Assembly (NCBI RefSeq): GCF_023204835.1
Contig: NZ_CP096270.1
Span: forward strand, 2,232,001 to 2,296,000
Source of the DNA: Salinarchaeum laminariae
Lineage (GTDB): Archaea > Halobacteriota > Halobacteria > Halobacteriales > Salinarchaeaceae
DNA length: 64,000 nt
Direction: 5' to 3'
The position numbers and the translations under genes were made by a program. The notes under the pieces are model-generated. The model was not told the origin of the DNA. It searched no databases and saw only the letters and a program-made list of their open reading frames with translations. How positions within the stretch are numbered: the stretch's first letter is position 1; each line of letters begins with the position of its first letter. Shown piece after piece: positions 49,619 to 58,260 of this stretch.

Positions 49619-50866
49619 TCAGATCACCCCGATCTCCTCGGCTGCTTCGGCGAAAGCGTTCACACAGGCCTCCAGCTCAGGCGCGGAGTGAGTCGCCATC
49701 GGTGCGACGCGGATCCGGCTCGTTCCAGCCGGAACCGTCGGCGGCCGAATCGCCGGAGCCACGATCCCGCGATCGCGGAGCGCCTCCGACAGCGCGAGGG
49801 CGTCTGCTCTGTCGCCTACGTGCACTGGGAGAATCTGGCTCTCGCCTGCGACCTCGAGGCCGACGTCCTCGAGGCCCTCCCGGAGCTTGTCGACGTTCCG
49901 CCAGAGTCGGGCTCGGCGATCCGTCGTCCGTGCGAGGTGGAGCGCTTCGCCTGCTGCCGCTGCGGCTGACGGCGCGAGCCCAGTCGAAAAGACGAACGAA
50001 CGCGCCTCGTTGACCAGATACTCGACGAGTTCGTTCGAGCCGGCGATGTAGCCGCCCTGGCTCGCCAGCGCTTTCGAGAGCGTGCCGAGCTGGATCTGGA
50101 CGCGATCCTCGAGCCCATCACGCTGGACGATCCCGCCACCGTCCACGAAGCAACCCGTCGCGTGGGCTTCGTCGACCATGAGCCACGCGCCCGCCGACTC
50201 GGCCACGTCGGCGAGCGATTCCAGCGGCGCGATCGTCCCGTCCATGCTGAAGACGGAGTCTGTGACGACGAGCCAGGATTCCGCCTCGGTGCTTGTCCCA
50301 CCGTTTGCCATCATAGCCTCGTCCGTTGCAGCGGGACCGGATCGGCGTCGGTCCATCCGCTCGCGGAGATCTTTCGGGTCGCAGTGATCGTAGACCACGA
50401 CGTCGGCGTCGGCGAGTCGACACCCGTCGACGATGCTGGCGTGGTTGAGTGCGTCCGAGAATACGACGTCGGGATCGAGTGCAGCGATCGTCCCGACGTT
50501 TGCTGCGTAGCCCGAGGAGAAGGCCAGCGCCCGCTCCGCGTGTTTGGCGTCGGCGATTCTCGCTTCGAGATCCCGGTGGACCATCGTGTCGCCGGTCACG
50601 AGACGACTCGCACCGGCACCGGTCCCGACCACGTCGGCGGCCCGCTGGGCCGCCTCGACCACGCGCTCGTCGTTTGCCAGTCCAAGGTAGTTGTTCGCGG
50701 CGAACACCAGATCGCTCTCGGCGTCGAGGACCGGGAGGCCGGCTCCCGGATCGGGTCCAAAGCGCGCCCGTGGACCGACGGAGTCGGCCGGCTGGAGGTT
50801 GCGATAGAGGTCCCGGTGTCGACGGTTCTGGAGGCGAGCGTCGAGGTCGAACCCGCGCTCTCGCAT
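49619..50866 (-). CDS. bioF: 8-amino-7-oxononanoate synthase
   Basis: The 415-residue protein is a PLP alpha-oxoamine synthase. It has FAANNYLGLA, GTGAGASRLVTGDTMVHRDLE, the DEAHATGC motif (D232, H235) and the PLP lysine in GTLSKALASQGG (K265). It condenses pimeloyl thioester with alanine, the first committed biotin step. A TATA element on the minus strand (50891-50897) centred 27 bases upstream supports a leaderless start at 50866. It is followed by bioD two bases later and preceded by the oxidoreductase gene of the same operon. Residues 177-192 are a Gly/Thr-rich insert. Confidence 0.93.
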   Translation of the reverse strand: MRERGFDLDARLQNRRHRDLYRNLQPADSVGPRARFGPDPGAGLPVLDAESDLVFAANNYLGLANDERVVEAAQRAADVVGTGAGASRLVTGDTMVHRDLEARIADAKHAERALAFSSGYAANVGTIAALDPDVVFSDALNHASIVDGCRLADADVVVYDHCDPKDLRERMDRRRSGPAATDEAMMANGGTSTEAESWLVVTDSVFSMDGTIAPLESLADVAESAGAWLMVDEAHATGCFVDGGGIVQRDGLEDRVQIQLGTLSKALASQGGYIAGSNELVEYLVNEARSFVFSTGLAPSAAAAAGEALHLARTTDRRARLWRNVDKLREGLEDVGLEVAGESQILPVHVGDRADALALSEALRDRGIVAPAIRPPTVPAGTSRIRVAPMATHSAPELEACVNAFAEAAEEIGVI

Positions 50867-50890
50867 TGACGTGAGCCTTGGTGGTGGGGG

Positions 50891-50897
50891 ATTTAGG
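50891..50897 (-). promoter_or_regulatory. TATA box of bioF
   Basis: On the minus strand cctaaat is centred about 27 bases before the bioF ATG, so bioF-bioD may have an internal leaderless promoter within the operon. Confidence 0.6.
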
Positions 50898-50955
50898 CGT
50901 CGCGGTTCGCACTGGCGGACGGTTGTGGCAGGGTGTGGTTGCGCCCTGCGCCTGC

Positions 50956-52044
50956 TCAGAATCCGGGCATCAGTTCGGCAGGACCGTAGACGCCGTAGTC
51001 ACCGCTTCGGTTGCGTTCGACGGCGCGCTGGAGATAGCCGAGCGCGGGGCCGTTGACGTTCGCCGCCATCGACGTGTCGTCGTCGAGTTCGAAGGTGTTC
51101 GTCCCCGTCTCACCGTCGAAGGTCGTACCCGTGACCGTGACCGTCGTCGTGGTTGGCTTTTCGTCGTTCCGGAGGTCGAGGATCCCGCCGACGGTGACGT
51201 CCTCCGCGTCGCAGATTCCAGCGCGTTCGAGCAACACGTCGTCGGCGTGTTCCATATCGTGGAACTCGAGCACGCCGTCGTGCTCGTCGACGATCGCCTC
51301 GATCTCTTCCTCGGAAAGTTTGCGTGCTGTCTCTACGGTATAGCCATCCAGATGAGCGATATCCTCGCGCACCGTTCCGCGGTTGTCCTCGTAGCCGGAT
51401 TTGAGCCCGACGCCCCACCAGATGTCGACGGATTCGACCTCGACGAACGACTGCGCGGCGAGGGCCGCAGCGCCCGTCAGCAAGCCGGGCGTGGCGCCAG
51501 CGCCACAGACGAACGTGATGCCGGTCTCCTCGAATCGGTCTGCACGATCGTCGAGCATGTCGATCACGCGCGATCGTTTGAGGACGTCGATGAGGACGCC
51601 GGAGTAGTTCGCGTCGGCGAATCGGTCCGCGATTCGCGGAATGAAGTCGTGTTCGAGGTTCGGCAGTGCGATCAGGACCGCGTCGAACTGATCAGATTCG
51701 GCGATAACGTCGTCGATCGGTGTATCCGTCGGCTCGGCCTGCTCGGAGGCGACGACGCCAGCGTCCTCGCCGTGTTGTTTGACGTTGGCCGAGGTGGTCG
51801 CGTCGTCGGAACTGACGCCCCCGTCCGTGAGCGGCTCGCTGTCCGTGTCGCCGCGTCCGTCGCCAGCGATGTTACCTTCCGTCGCCTCGAGGAGTTCGTC
51901 GACGTCGAGCCCCTCGTGGTCGATAGCGACGCCGTGGCGATCGCAGGCCGCGACCGCATTGAGGCCCTCCTTTCGCTGACTGACCTCCAGCGTTCGTCGT
52001 CCGATACCGCCCGTGCCGAGTACCGCGAAGTCGATGGATTCCAT
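50956..52044 (-). CDS. uncharacterised NAD(P)-binding oxidoreductase in the biotin operon (saccharopine dehydrogenase-like)
   Basis: The 362-residue protein has an N-terminal Rossmann fold with GTGGIG (10-15), a low-complexity Asp/Ser/Thr-rich loop (about 56-110), VLIALPNLEH and a C-terminal catalytic-like domain with CGAGATPGLLTGAAALAA. The overall look is that of saccharopine or homoserine dehydrogenase-type oxidoreductases. It lies between bioB (29 bases upstream) and bioF (89 bases downstream) on one strand. The reaction is unknown. Because haloarchaea lack an obvious pimelate-forming BioC/BioH pair in this locus, a role in making or activating the pimeloyl chain is a reasonable guess only. 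Confidence 0.72.
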   Translation of the reverse strand: MESIDFAVLGTGGIGRRTLEVSQRKEGLNAVAACDRHGVAIDHEGLDVDELLEATEGNIAGDGRGDTDSEPLTDGGVSSDDATTSANVKQHGEDAGVVASEQAEPTDTPIDDVIAESDQFDAVLIALPNLEHDFIPRIADRFADANYSGVLIDVLKRSRVIDMLDDRADRFEETGITFVCGAGATPGLLTGAAALAAQSFVEVESVDIWWGVGLKSGYEDNRGTVREDIAHLDGYTVETARKLSEEEIEAIVDEHDGVLEFHDMEHADDVLLERAGICDAEDVTVGGILDLRNDEKPTTTTVTVTGTTFDGETGTNTFELDDDTSMAANVNGPALGYLQRAVERNRSGDYGVYGPAELMPGF

Positions 52045-52073
52045 AGGTCGTGAGTGCTTTCGTAATCGCTCGT

Positions 52074-53264
52074 TCAGTCGCTCGCGTTCGTCGCTTCGGT
52101 GTCGGGTGCGTCGCCGCGGTCGTTTCGCGGATCGCCAGCCTTACTCGTGGCCGTGCCAGCGGCCGTCTCCGGCTTGGAAGCGTCCGCCGCGGTATTTGCA
52201 TCGTCCCCGCCGTCGGCACGCGCTCGAACCTCGTCGGGATCGAACTCGTTGGCGTCCATGTTGGGCTCCATGCCTGCCTGTTCGATCACGTCGAGGTCGT
52301 CCGCGGCGTCGTTGCCGTTCGTCGTCAGGTAGTCGCCGGTGAGAATGCCGTCCGCGCCGGCTTCGAAGGGGAGGTGTTGTTCGTCGGGTTCGAGGTTCAC
52401 TTCGCGCCCGCCCGTGAGGCGGACGCGTGCGTCCGGGTGAAGGAATCGGAAGACGGCGATCGCCTTGATGATCTCCTCGGTGGAGATGTCGGCGGTGTCG
52501 CCGAGTCGCTCGCCGAGATCCGTGCCAGCGACCGGATTGAGGACGTTGACCGGAACCGACGAGACGCCGATCTCCTGTAGCGCGATAGCGGCGTCGACCC
52601 GATCGGTGGGGCTCTCGCCCATGCCGAGAATGACGCCCGCACAGAGGTCCATGCCCGCCTCCTTGGCGATCTCGAGCGTCTGGACGCGGTCCTCGAAGGT
52701 GTGCGTGTCGACGATCTCCGGGAAGAACTCCGGCGAGGTCTCGATATTGTGATTGTAGTGGTTGAGACCCTCCTCGACGAGGATCTCCGCCTCTTCCTCG
52801 GTGAGTATCCCCAGCGATCCGTCGACCTCGACGTCCGTCTCGTCGCGAACGAGTCGGATCGCCTCGAGGACCTGCTCCCACTCCTCGGGTCGTTGCTCCT
52901 TGTTCACGCCTTTCTCCGCGACGACGATGCCGAAGCGCTGTGCGCCGTCGCGTTCTGCACGCTTCGCTGCCGCGAGGATCTCCTCCGGATCGAGGAATCC
53001 GTACGTGTCGATGCCCGTATCGAAGTGGACCGACTGGGCGCAGAAGCCACAGTCCTCCGCGCAGTTGCCGGCCTTCGCGTTCACGATCGAACAGGCGTCG
53101 ACGGTGTCGTCGTTGCGTTGTGCGCGGACGTAGTCCGCTGCTGGCGCGAGATCCTCGACCGGCTGGGCGATCAACGCGAGTCCGTCGCGCCGGGAGAGCT
53201 CTTCCCCAGCGAGCACGCGCTCGGTCGCCCGATCGACCGTCGTGTTGCCGGTGCTGTAAACCAC
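52074..53264 (-). CDS. bioB: biotin synthase
   Basis: The 396-residue protein has the radical SAM motif C68-x3-C72-x2-C75 (GNCAEDCGFCAQS), VVAEKGVN, LNHYNHNIETSPEFF, and GVILGMGESPTDRVD. It inserts sulfur into dethiobiotin. The core ends near residue 345; a 50-residue acidic, Ala/Asp-rich tail follows that is not needed in bacterial BioB. The start is GTG at 53264 (VVYSTGN), set by a minus-strand TATA element (53290-53295) 28 bases upstream; a longer frame to 53750 overlaps the RaSEA gene. It is the first gene of the biotin operon. Confidence 0.92.
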   Translation of the reverse strand: MVYSTGNTTVDRATERVLAGEELSRRDGLALIAQPVEDLAPAADYVRAQRNDDTVDACSIVNAKAGNCAEDCGFCAQSVHFDTGIDTYGFLDPEEILAAAKRAERDGAQRFGIVVAEKGVNKEQRPEEWEQVLEAIRLVRDETDVEVDGSLGILTEEEAEILVEEGLNHYNHNIETSPEFFPEIVDTHTFEDRVQTLEIAKEAGMDLCAGVILGMGESPTDRVDAAIALQEIGVSSVPVNVLNPVAGTDLGERLGDTADISTEEIIKAIAVFRFLHPDARVRLTGGREVNLEPDEQHLPFEAGADGILTGDYLTTNGNDAADDLDVIEQAGMEPNMDANEFDPDEVRARADGGDDANTAADASKPETAAGTATSKAGDPRNDRGDAPDTEATNASD

Positions 53265-53289
53265 GTTCGAGCCGTCGGTTGACGAGTCC

Positions 53290-53295
53290 TTAATT
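53290..53295 (-). promoter_or_regulatory. TATA box of bioB
   Basis: The element ttaatt on the plus strand (aattaa on the minus strand) is centred 28 bases before the GTG at 53264. It supports leaderless GTG initiation of the biotin operon. Confidence 0.6.
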
Positions 53296-53443
53296 GTAAG
53301 GGTTGTCGAATTCCGATATCGTCGATCGTCGTATAGGTCTGGCCATCTGTGGTGCGGAGCTCTACAAGAAGCTGGCCGTCTGTGGTCGTGTCCTGAACCG
53401 AGACAGAAATAGAGAGACTGAGAGTGAGGGCTGTGGATACAGT

Positions 53444-53459
53444 TGGACCGCGCGGTCCA
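53444..53459. other. 16-bp perfect palindrome upstream of bioB
   Basis: tggaccgcgcggtcca is a perfect inverted repeat. It lies 17 bases downstream of the RaSEA stop codon and 180 bases upstream of the bioB start. It could be a terminator hairpin for the RaSEA gene or an operator for the biotin operon. Confidence 0.55.
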
Positions 53460-53475
53460 TGGACAGGCGCGAGCG

Positions 53476-54585
53476 CTACTGTGCCAGCGGGAGATTGTAT
53501 CCGGATTCGCGCTCGCAGACGGCCTCCCAGGTGGCTTCACACTCACAGTCGACCTGCTCGAAGACGGTGGGGTCTTGGCGGAGGTCGAAATCCTTGATCG
53601 CACGCTGGACGCGGTCGTCGCAGTCCTTGCAGTTGTGCGGGCCTCGATCGGAGCCGTGGCCGACGGGGTCGGAGATGACGATGGCGTCTGCGTCTGCGGT
53701 CGACTCGAGGACCTCGGCGACGCTCCAGAGCCACGGCGGCCGGTAGCCACCCTGGAAGTAGAGTTCGTCGACCATCGTGTAGCGCTGGACGTTACAGGGG
53801 TTCATCGAGACCGTGTGACAGCCCGGCGTTTCGGCGCAGTCGTAGACCGAGTCGATCATGTCGTCGATGGCCTCCCGTTCGCTGAGGAAAGGGGGTTTCA
53901 TCAGGAGGTAGGCTTTGACGCCGACGTCCAGATCCGATTCGGCCGTTCCGGCGGCTTCGTCCGCGGCTACGGCCTCCGCGCACGCGTCCTCGAAATCACT
54001 GAACGCGAAGTACTTGTTGACGCAGTCGTGACGAATTCGGTCGCTCGTCGTCTCGAGACCGATCGCGACGTCGGTGTGGAGACCACGGTCGGTGAACTCT
54101 GCGAGGGTCTCCCGATCGACGAAATCAGGGAGTGACTCGACGACGATTCGCTCCCGATCGGCGAATGTGTCAGCGATCGCCCGGCGACTCTCTGCGCTCA
54201 CCTCTCGCTCGTCGAGGAAGGAACCGGAGGTGTAGATCTTGACGAGCTCGCAGGGCTCCTCGGCGTGTGTCTCCTCGTGGGCGAGCACGCTGTCGATCTG
54301 GGCCATCAGCGCCTCGTGACTGACCTCACCGCCGTCGACTGACTCCGCGACGTAGCCACACATCGTACAGCCGCCTGCCCGCGCCCAGCGACAGCCGCCA
54401 GTGTTGAGAACGATCGTCAGGGACTCGCGAACGCCGTTGGGGGTGTTGTCCTCGTCGATCCAGACGCGCGTGGGCTCCCGGGGGTCGTACTCCGCATCCT
54501 TCTCCGCACGGATGGAACGCATCACCTGGTTGTGCGCGTCCATTCCGCGCCCCTCCTCGTAGACCTCCGGGCTCGGCTCGCTCAT
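53476..54585 (-). CDS. archaeosine synthesis radical SAM protein (RaSEA)
   Basis: The 369-residue protein has a radical SAM motif C65-x7-C73-x2-C76 (GGCRWARAGGCTMCGY), typical of the COG1244/RaSEA group. RaSEA works with ArcS to convert the lysine adduct of preQ0 at G15 of tRNA to archaeosine. Other conserved stretches are IYTSGSFLDEREV, ESLPDFVD, VAIGLETTSDR, and SMNPCNVQRYT. Further Cys (NCKDCDDR, VDCECEATWEAVCE) near the C-terminus may hold a second metal site. The start at 54585 gives MSEPSPEVYEEGRG. It is upstream of the biotin operon on the same strand but probably separate. Confidence 0.88.
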   Translation of the reverse strand: MSEPSPEVYEEGRGMDAHNQVMRSIRAEKDAEYDPREPTRVWIDEDNTPNGVRESLTIVLNTGGCRWARAGGCTMCGYVAESVDGGEVSHEALMAQIDSVLAHEETHAEEPCELVKIYTSGSFLDEREVSAESRRAIADTFADRERIVVESLPDFVDRETLAEFTDRGLHTDVAIGLETTSDRIRHDCVNKYFAFSDFEDACAEAVAADEAAGTAESDLDVGVKAYLLMKPPFLSEREAIDDMIDSVYDCAETPGCHTVSMNPCNVQRYTMVDELYFQGGYRPPWLWSVAEVLESTADADAIVISDPVGHGSDRGPHNCKDCDDRVQRAIKDFDLRQDPTVFEQVDCECEATWEAVCERESGYNLPLAQ

Positions 54586-54689
54586 TGGCGGTCGATAGCC
54601 GACGGGACGACAAAAGGTGCGCGGGTGTAGTCTCGGGCGGCTGGAAGATCGATGCCGCAGTGCTCATTCCACCGATCATTTATCCGGAG

Positions 54690-55349
54690 CTACCGCCCGT
54701 CTCGGAGTCGCTCTCCGGTCTTGCCAGGCAGATTTGCGTCCTGGACGGCCTCGACTGCGCGATCGACGTCGTACTTGACGCGGCGACACTCGACGGTCTG
54801 GTCCTCGAGGTCCAGCACGGCGTAGGCAGCCCTCGGGTCGCGATCACGCGGCTGGCCGACGCTCCCCGGGTTCAGGACGATTCCCTCGGGGTAGCGTTCC
54901 GCGTGCTGGACGTGCGTGTGGCCGAGAACGAGTACGTCCTCGTCATCGAGGAGCGACGGCGAGAAGTCTTCCACGTACGTGTAGCGATCGGGGTCGTCGG
55001 GGTGACCGTGAACGATCCGGACCTGCCCCTCGAAACATGTTCGTTCGTCCGGGAGGCTTGCAAGCCACTCGATATCGTGGTCATCCAGTGCTTCGCGTGC
55101 GTAACGCACGCCCGCAGCAGCCATCCCGTTGAATCGGAAGTTCGAATCGGTGGCCACCGCGCGATCGTGGTTCCCCATCACCGACGTAACGTCTCGTTCA
55201 CGCACAGTCGCGAGACACTCACTTGGCCAGGGGTTGTAGCCGACGATGTCGCCAGCGTTGAGGAGCGCGTCGACGGGCGGGAGGTCGTCCAACACAGCCT
55301 CCAGTGCCGGGAGGTTCGCGTGAACGTCCGAGAGCACGCCGATTCGCAT
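54690..55349 (-). CDS. metallophosphoesterase (YfcE-like)
   Basis: The 219-residue protein is a calcineurin-like phosphoesterase. It has MRIGVLSDVHANL (D8, H10), NAGDIVGY, MGNHD, VHGHP and LGHTHVQH, and ends with NPGSVGQPRDRD. These His, Asp and Asn residues bind two metal ions. Relatives act on cyclic nucleotides or phosphodiesters; the substrate here is unknown. The start at 55349 is clear. It is followed on the same strand by the RaSEA gene 104 bases away. The upstream side is a 382-base non-coding stretch. Confidence 0.9.
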   Translation of the reverse strand: MRIGVLSDVHANLPALEAVLDDLPPVDALLNAGDIVGYNPWPSECLATVRERDVTSVMGNHDRAVATDSNFRFNGMAAAGVRYAREALDDHDIEWLASLPDERTCFEGQVRIVHGHPDDPDRYTYVEDFSPSLLDDEDVLVLGHTHVQHAERYPEGIVLNPGSVGQPRDRDPRAAYAVLDLEDQTVECRRVKYDVDRAVEAVQDANLPGKTGERLRDGR

Positions 55350-55731
55350 ACTACGATCTCGGGACGGCTTGCACTTGACGGCTTTGTCGCGCCGGGCGCT
55401 CAGCGGAATCCGTCATCGTGATCGACTGCGGTTGAGGTATGGGTCACGGGACGACTCGCTGCGAATGGCGACACTCCAGGGCCACTCCTGGGTTTGCCAA
55501 TAGCCGCTGGTAGTATTTTTGGGAGAATCCACCGCATACTTCTCCAAAATCCGACCATACGATCCCGGCCGGTCGCTCCGTTTGTACCGAAACTACACGC
55601 CCGATAACTACCGACAGGTATCCGATCGGTCCCAGTTTTCGAATGTCAACGCTCGGAGTAGCGCAAGACAACTATCTGGTATCTGGGAGGTAACAGAACA
55701 ATGATGAGGTTGGGGGTGAAACTCACTCGCA
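55350..55731. other. intergenic stretch before the DUF7139-like gene
   Basis: No convincing gene is present in this 382-base interval; short frames here are Arg/Ser-rich. It is moderately AT-rich between 55510 and 55700. A weak TATA-like actatctgg (55668-55676) lies about 60 bases before the next ATG, and gggggtga (55711-55718), about 14 bases before the ATG, resembles a ribosome-binding site, so the next gene may be one of the few here with a leader. Confidence 0.45.
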
Positions 55732-56643
55732 ATGACGAGCGACGAATCCCCTAACAACGTACTCTTCGAATGGTACGAGCGCTACATCGGCGAACCGGAG
55801 ACACAAACAGACGTCTACCTCGGCTTTGGCCTCTTCTTCACTGCGATCGGTCTCGCGCTTCTCGCACTCGTGTTGTTCGTCCTCGGCACTGCGATCTACG
55901 GTATCCGCGACGATGGCTACTTCGCCGTCGCACGAATCGCCTACGCGAGCGGGATGCTCTCCGTCCCAGTCGCGATGATATCGTTCGTCGTCTTGCTTCC
56001 CGTGGAGAAGCGAGCGACGTACGCGGCCGGGATGGGCCTCGCGATCATCCTCGGCGCCGTCATCGGGTTCGCAGCTATCTATCCCGACTGGTTCGATCAC
56101 AATCCCACGGAGACGCTCTACGTCGTCGGCGCGTACGCCGTCGGTCTCACCGTCGTGACCGCCTCGACGGGTGCAGCGCTGATCGGCCACCATCTGCACG
56201 AAGCCCAGGCCCCAGCGCCTTCGGAAATCAAGGCCCAGGAAGACGAGGAAGAGGAAGTAACCTACACGACCGAGGAGATCGAAGCGGACATCGAGAACGC
56301 GATGGAAGACGTGGAGATGACCTGGGGCGGCGTCGAGAAGTCCGACAATCGCCGACTCAAACTCAACACCGATTTCGCCGACGACGAGTTGGAAGCGGGC
56401 GGTCTCGGACTGGAAGGAAACAAGCGCGTCGAGTCCGGCGGCGTCGATTCACAGGTCCAGGGGCTCAAGAATCTCAAAGGCGGCGATACCAAGACGGCTA
56501 CCTCCGAATCGACCGTCGACAACCAGACTGCTGCGCTCAACGAACTGAAAAAGCAAAAGCAGGAAGATCAGGTTCCCTCGAACGCGCCGACTGCCGGTAA
56601 TGGGTTCCTGAGCCGGGTACTGCAGCGACTCGGCTTCAGTTAA
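55732..56643 (+). CDS. membrane protein next to salactin (DUF7139-like)
   Basis: The 303-residue protein has four transmembrane helices in its first 160 residues (about 29-53, 63-86, 95-117 and 125-150). A cytoplasmic acidic region follows (about 155-300) with charged helices ([23 protein letters not shown]) and repeated Lys/Glu/Gln stretches ([11 protein letters not shown]). It has no catalytic motif. It sits directly before the salactin gene, a position that, as I recall, is conserved in haloarchaea; I recall the family name DUF7139. It could anchor the salactin filament to the membrane. A gggggtga stretch about 14 bases before the ATG may serve as a ribosome-binding site. Confidence 0.7.
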   Translation: MTSDESPNNVLFEWYERYIGEPETQTDVYLGFGLFFTAIGLALLALVLFVLGTAIYGIRDDGYFAVARIAYASGMLSVPVAMISFVVLLPVEKRATYAAGMGLAIILGAVIGFAAIYPDWFDHNPTETLYVVGAYAVGLTVVTASTGAALIGHHLHEAQAPAPSEIKAQEDEEEEVTYTTEEIEADIENAMEDVEMTWGGVEKSDNRRLKLNTDFADDELEAGGLGLEGNKRVESGGVDSQVQGLKNLKGGDTKTATSESTVDNQTAALNELKKQKQEDQVPSNAPTAGNGFLSRVLQRLGFS

Positions 56644-56711
56644 AGGGTATCATCGACCCCGGCGGAGTCTTGTTAATTGGGATTTCTACCACTCGAAATT
56701 ATTTCACATAG

Positions 56712-56719
56712 TTTTATTA
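56712..56719 (+). promoter_or_regulatory. TATA box of the salactin gene
   Basis: The sequence ttttatta is centred 28 bases before the ATG at 56744, in an AT-rich stretch, indicating its own leaderless promoter independent of the membrane protein gene. Confidence 0.68.
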
Positions 56720-56743
56720 CCGGCCGGGACGGTGTATCCTGAC

Positions 56744-57772
56744 ATGGCGAAAGGCCTAGACGTCGGTACCATGAACATCCTGTCCGCACAGCAGGATGGT
56801 AACGACACGGTGTTCGTCCAGCAGCGCAACTCCTTCGTAGAGATCGACTACTCGGATATGGCCGAGCAGATGCTCTCGCGAAGCGAAGTCCTTCACATTC
56901 GCAAGGACGACAAGGTGTACGTCGTCGGTGACGACGCCCTGAACTTCGCGAACATCTTTAACCGGGAGACCCGCCGCCCGATGCAGGACGGTATCCTCTC
57001 CTCCGACGAGAAGTCCGCCATCCCGATGATGAAGCTCATCATCGAGCAGGTCATCGGCGAGCCCGACCGACCGGGCGAGAAGCTCTACTTCTCCACACCG
57101 GCCGATCCGATCGACACGGACCTCTCGACGCTGTATCACCAGAAGACGATCGAATCCTTCCTCGGCGACATGGGCTACGACGCAGAGCCGATCAACGAGG
57201 GGATGGCCGTCGTTTACAGCGAACTCGCGGACAACTCCTTCACTGGACTCGGTATCAGCTTCGGGGCTGGCATGACCAACGTCTGCCTGTCCTACTACGC
57301 GGTGCCGGTCATGAAGTTCTCCGTCGCCCGCGGTGGCGACTGGATCGACGAGCAGGCCGCCCAGGCCACCGGAACGCCCGTCGACAAGGTCACCTCCATC
57401 AAGGAGGAGGACTTCGAACTCGACTTCGAGACGGACGTCGGTGGCGTCGAAGGCGCACTGTCGATCTACTACGAGAACCTGCTCGACTACGTCATCGACC
57501 TGATCGTCGAGGAGGTCGACGAGGAGGACGTCGAGGAAGGTCTCGACGTGCCCGTCGTCGTCACCGGCGGCACCTCGAGCCCCGACGGTTTCGAGGCGCT
57601 GTTCCGTGACCACCTCGAGGACGCCAACATTCCGTTCTCGATCAGTGGCGTCTCCCACGCAGACGAGCCGCTCTACTCCGTCGCACGCGGTGGGCTCGTC
57701 GCCGCTCGCTCGGACGAGCAGGAAGCAGAGAGTGCAGACGCCGAAGGCGAAGCCGCAGCAGCAGACGAGTAA
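56744..57772 (+). CDS. salactin, haloarchaeal actin homologue
   Basis: The 342-residue protein starts [21 protein letters not shown], with the phosphate-1 motif of actin-fold ATPases, and continues with [56 protein letters not shown] (phosphate-2 region) and [17 protein letters not shown] (adenosine motif). It corresponds closely to the salactin of Halobacterium, a dynamically unstable actin-like filament involved in cell-division distribution. The C-terminus is an Ala/Glu tail. The start ATG at 56744 is set by the TATA box; a GTG four codons earlier is less likely. A T6 run follows the gene. Confidence 0.92.
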   Translation: MAKGLDVGTMNILSAQQDGNDTVFVQQRNSFVEIDYSDMAEQMLSRSEVLHIRKDDKVYVVGDDALNFANIFNRETRRPMQDGILSSDEKSAIPMMKLIIEQVIGEPDRPGEKLYFSTPADPIDTDLSTLYHQKTIESFLGDMGYDAEPINEGMAVVYSELADNSFTGLGISFGAGMTNVCLSYYAVPVMKFSVARGGDWIDEQAAQATGTPVDKVTSIKEEDFELDFETDVGGVEGALSIYYENLLDYVIDLIVEEVDEEDVEEGLDVPVVVTGGTSSPDGFEALFRDHLEDANIPFSISGVSHADEPLYSVARGGLVAARSDEQEAESADAEGEAAAADE

Positions 57773-57789
57773 CGTCGCTGCCACCCACA

Positions 57790-57795
57790 TTTTTT
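57790..57795 (+). terminator. T-run terminator of salactin
   Basis: Six T residues follow the salactin stop by about 18 bases, in a GC-rich context, as expected for an archaeal terminator. Confidence 0.55.
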
Positions 57796-57892
57796 GGAGT
57801 CCGTTCGCGGAGCGGCTGTGCTACCGTTCGAAAGAGTGGGCGGCAAAAAACTACGAGCTAATAGTGGCTCAGCCCAGTACGAACGTCGACAG

Positions 57893-58069
57893 TTACGAAG
57901 CGTGGTCGTCGTAGAAGCGCTGTAGCGCGTCGTTCCAGGATTCGAACTCCTCGGGCTCGCTCTGATGCTCGACTGCGACGCCGACGTATCCGCAACTCTC
58001 GCAGATTTCGGCGTCGTGACCCGACAGCGAGTACGTCTCGATCTCGCCGCCACACCGTGGACAGTCCAT
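57893..58069 (-). CDS. 58-residue zinc-ribbon protein
   Basis: The protein starts MDCPRCGGEIETYSLSG and has two CxxC knuckles (C3-x2-C6 and C23-x2-C26) separated by about 16 residues, the layout of a TFIIB-type or transposon-type zinc ribbon. An acidic helix follows (EPEEFESWNDALQRFYDDHAS). A TATA element on the minus strand (58094-58099) centred 27 bases upstream supports a leaderless start at 58069. It lies between salactin and the next plus-strand gene. The function is unknown; it may be an adaptor that binds protein or nucleic acid. Confidence 0.72.
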   Translation of the reverse strand: MDCPRCGGEIETYSLSGHDAEICESCGYVGVAVEHQSEPEEFESWNDALQRFYDDHAS

Positions 58070-58093
58070 ACTGCGAGCTATTCGGGGCCGGGC

Positions 58094-58099
58094 CTTAAT
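58094..58099 (-). promoter_or_regulatory. TATA box of the zinc-ribbon gene
   Basis: On the minus strand attaag is centred about 27 bases before the ATG at 58069, giving a leaderless transcript. Confidence 0.6.
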
Positions 58100-58213
58100 G
58101 ATTGCCCAAGCGCGGACGGGCCGTGAACGGGTCGTTGACGGCTACTATGCCTAGAATGCTCGGGGCTCTGTGGCGTAATATAGTGTGCCGTCGTACAATA
58201 TGATTACTATGAC

Positions 58214-58227
58214 GCATTTGCAAATGC
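58214..58227 (+). promoter_or_regulatory. 14-bp perfect palindrome at the upstream edge of a TATA box
   Basis: gcatttgcaaatgc is a perfect inverted repeat. It ends five bases before the TATA element gtatac (58232-58237), which is centred 27 bases before the ATG at 58261. Its position over the BRE/upstream region fits an operator for a dimeric regulator of the downstream pair. Confidence 0.65.
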
Positions 58228-58260
58228 TTTTGTATACGCCGAGTGTATTCGGCGACAGCC

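Noticed and set aside
55444..55671. 75-codon minus-strand frame in the gap before the DUF7139-like gene
   Set aside because: No promoter, no recognisable domain, and composition like random AT-richer spacer.
57940..57965. aggattcgaactcctcggg resembling a tRNA T-arm
   Set aside because: It lies inside the zinc-ribbon gene, and no acceptor, D or anticodon stems can be drawn around it.
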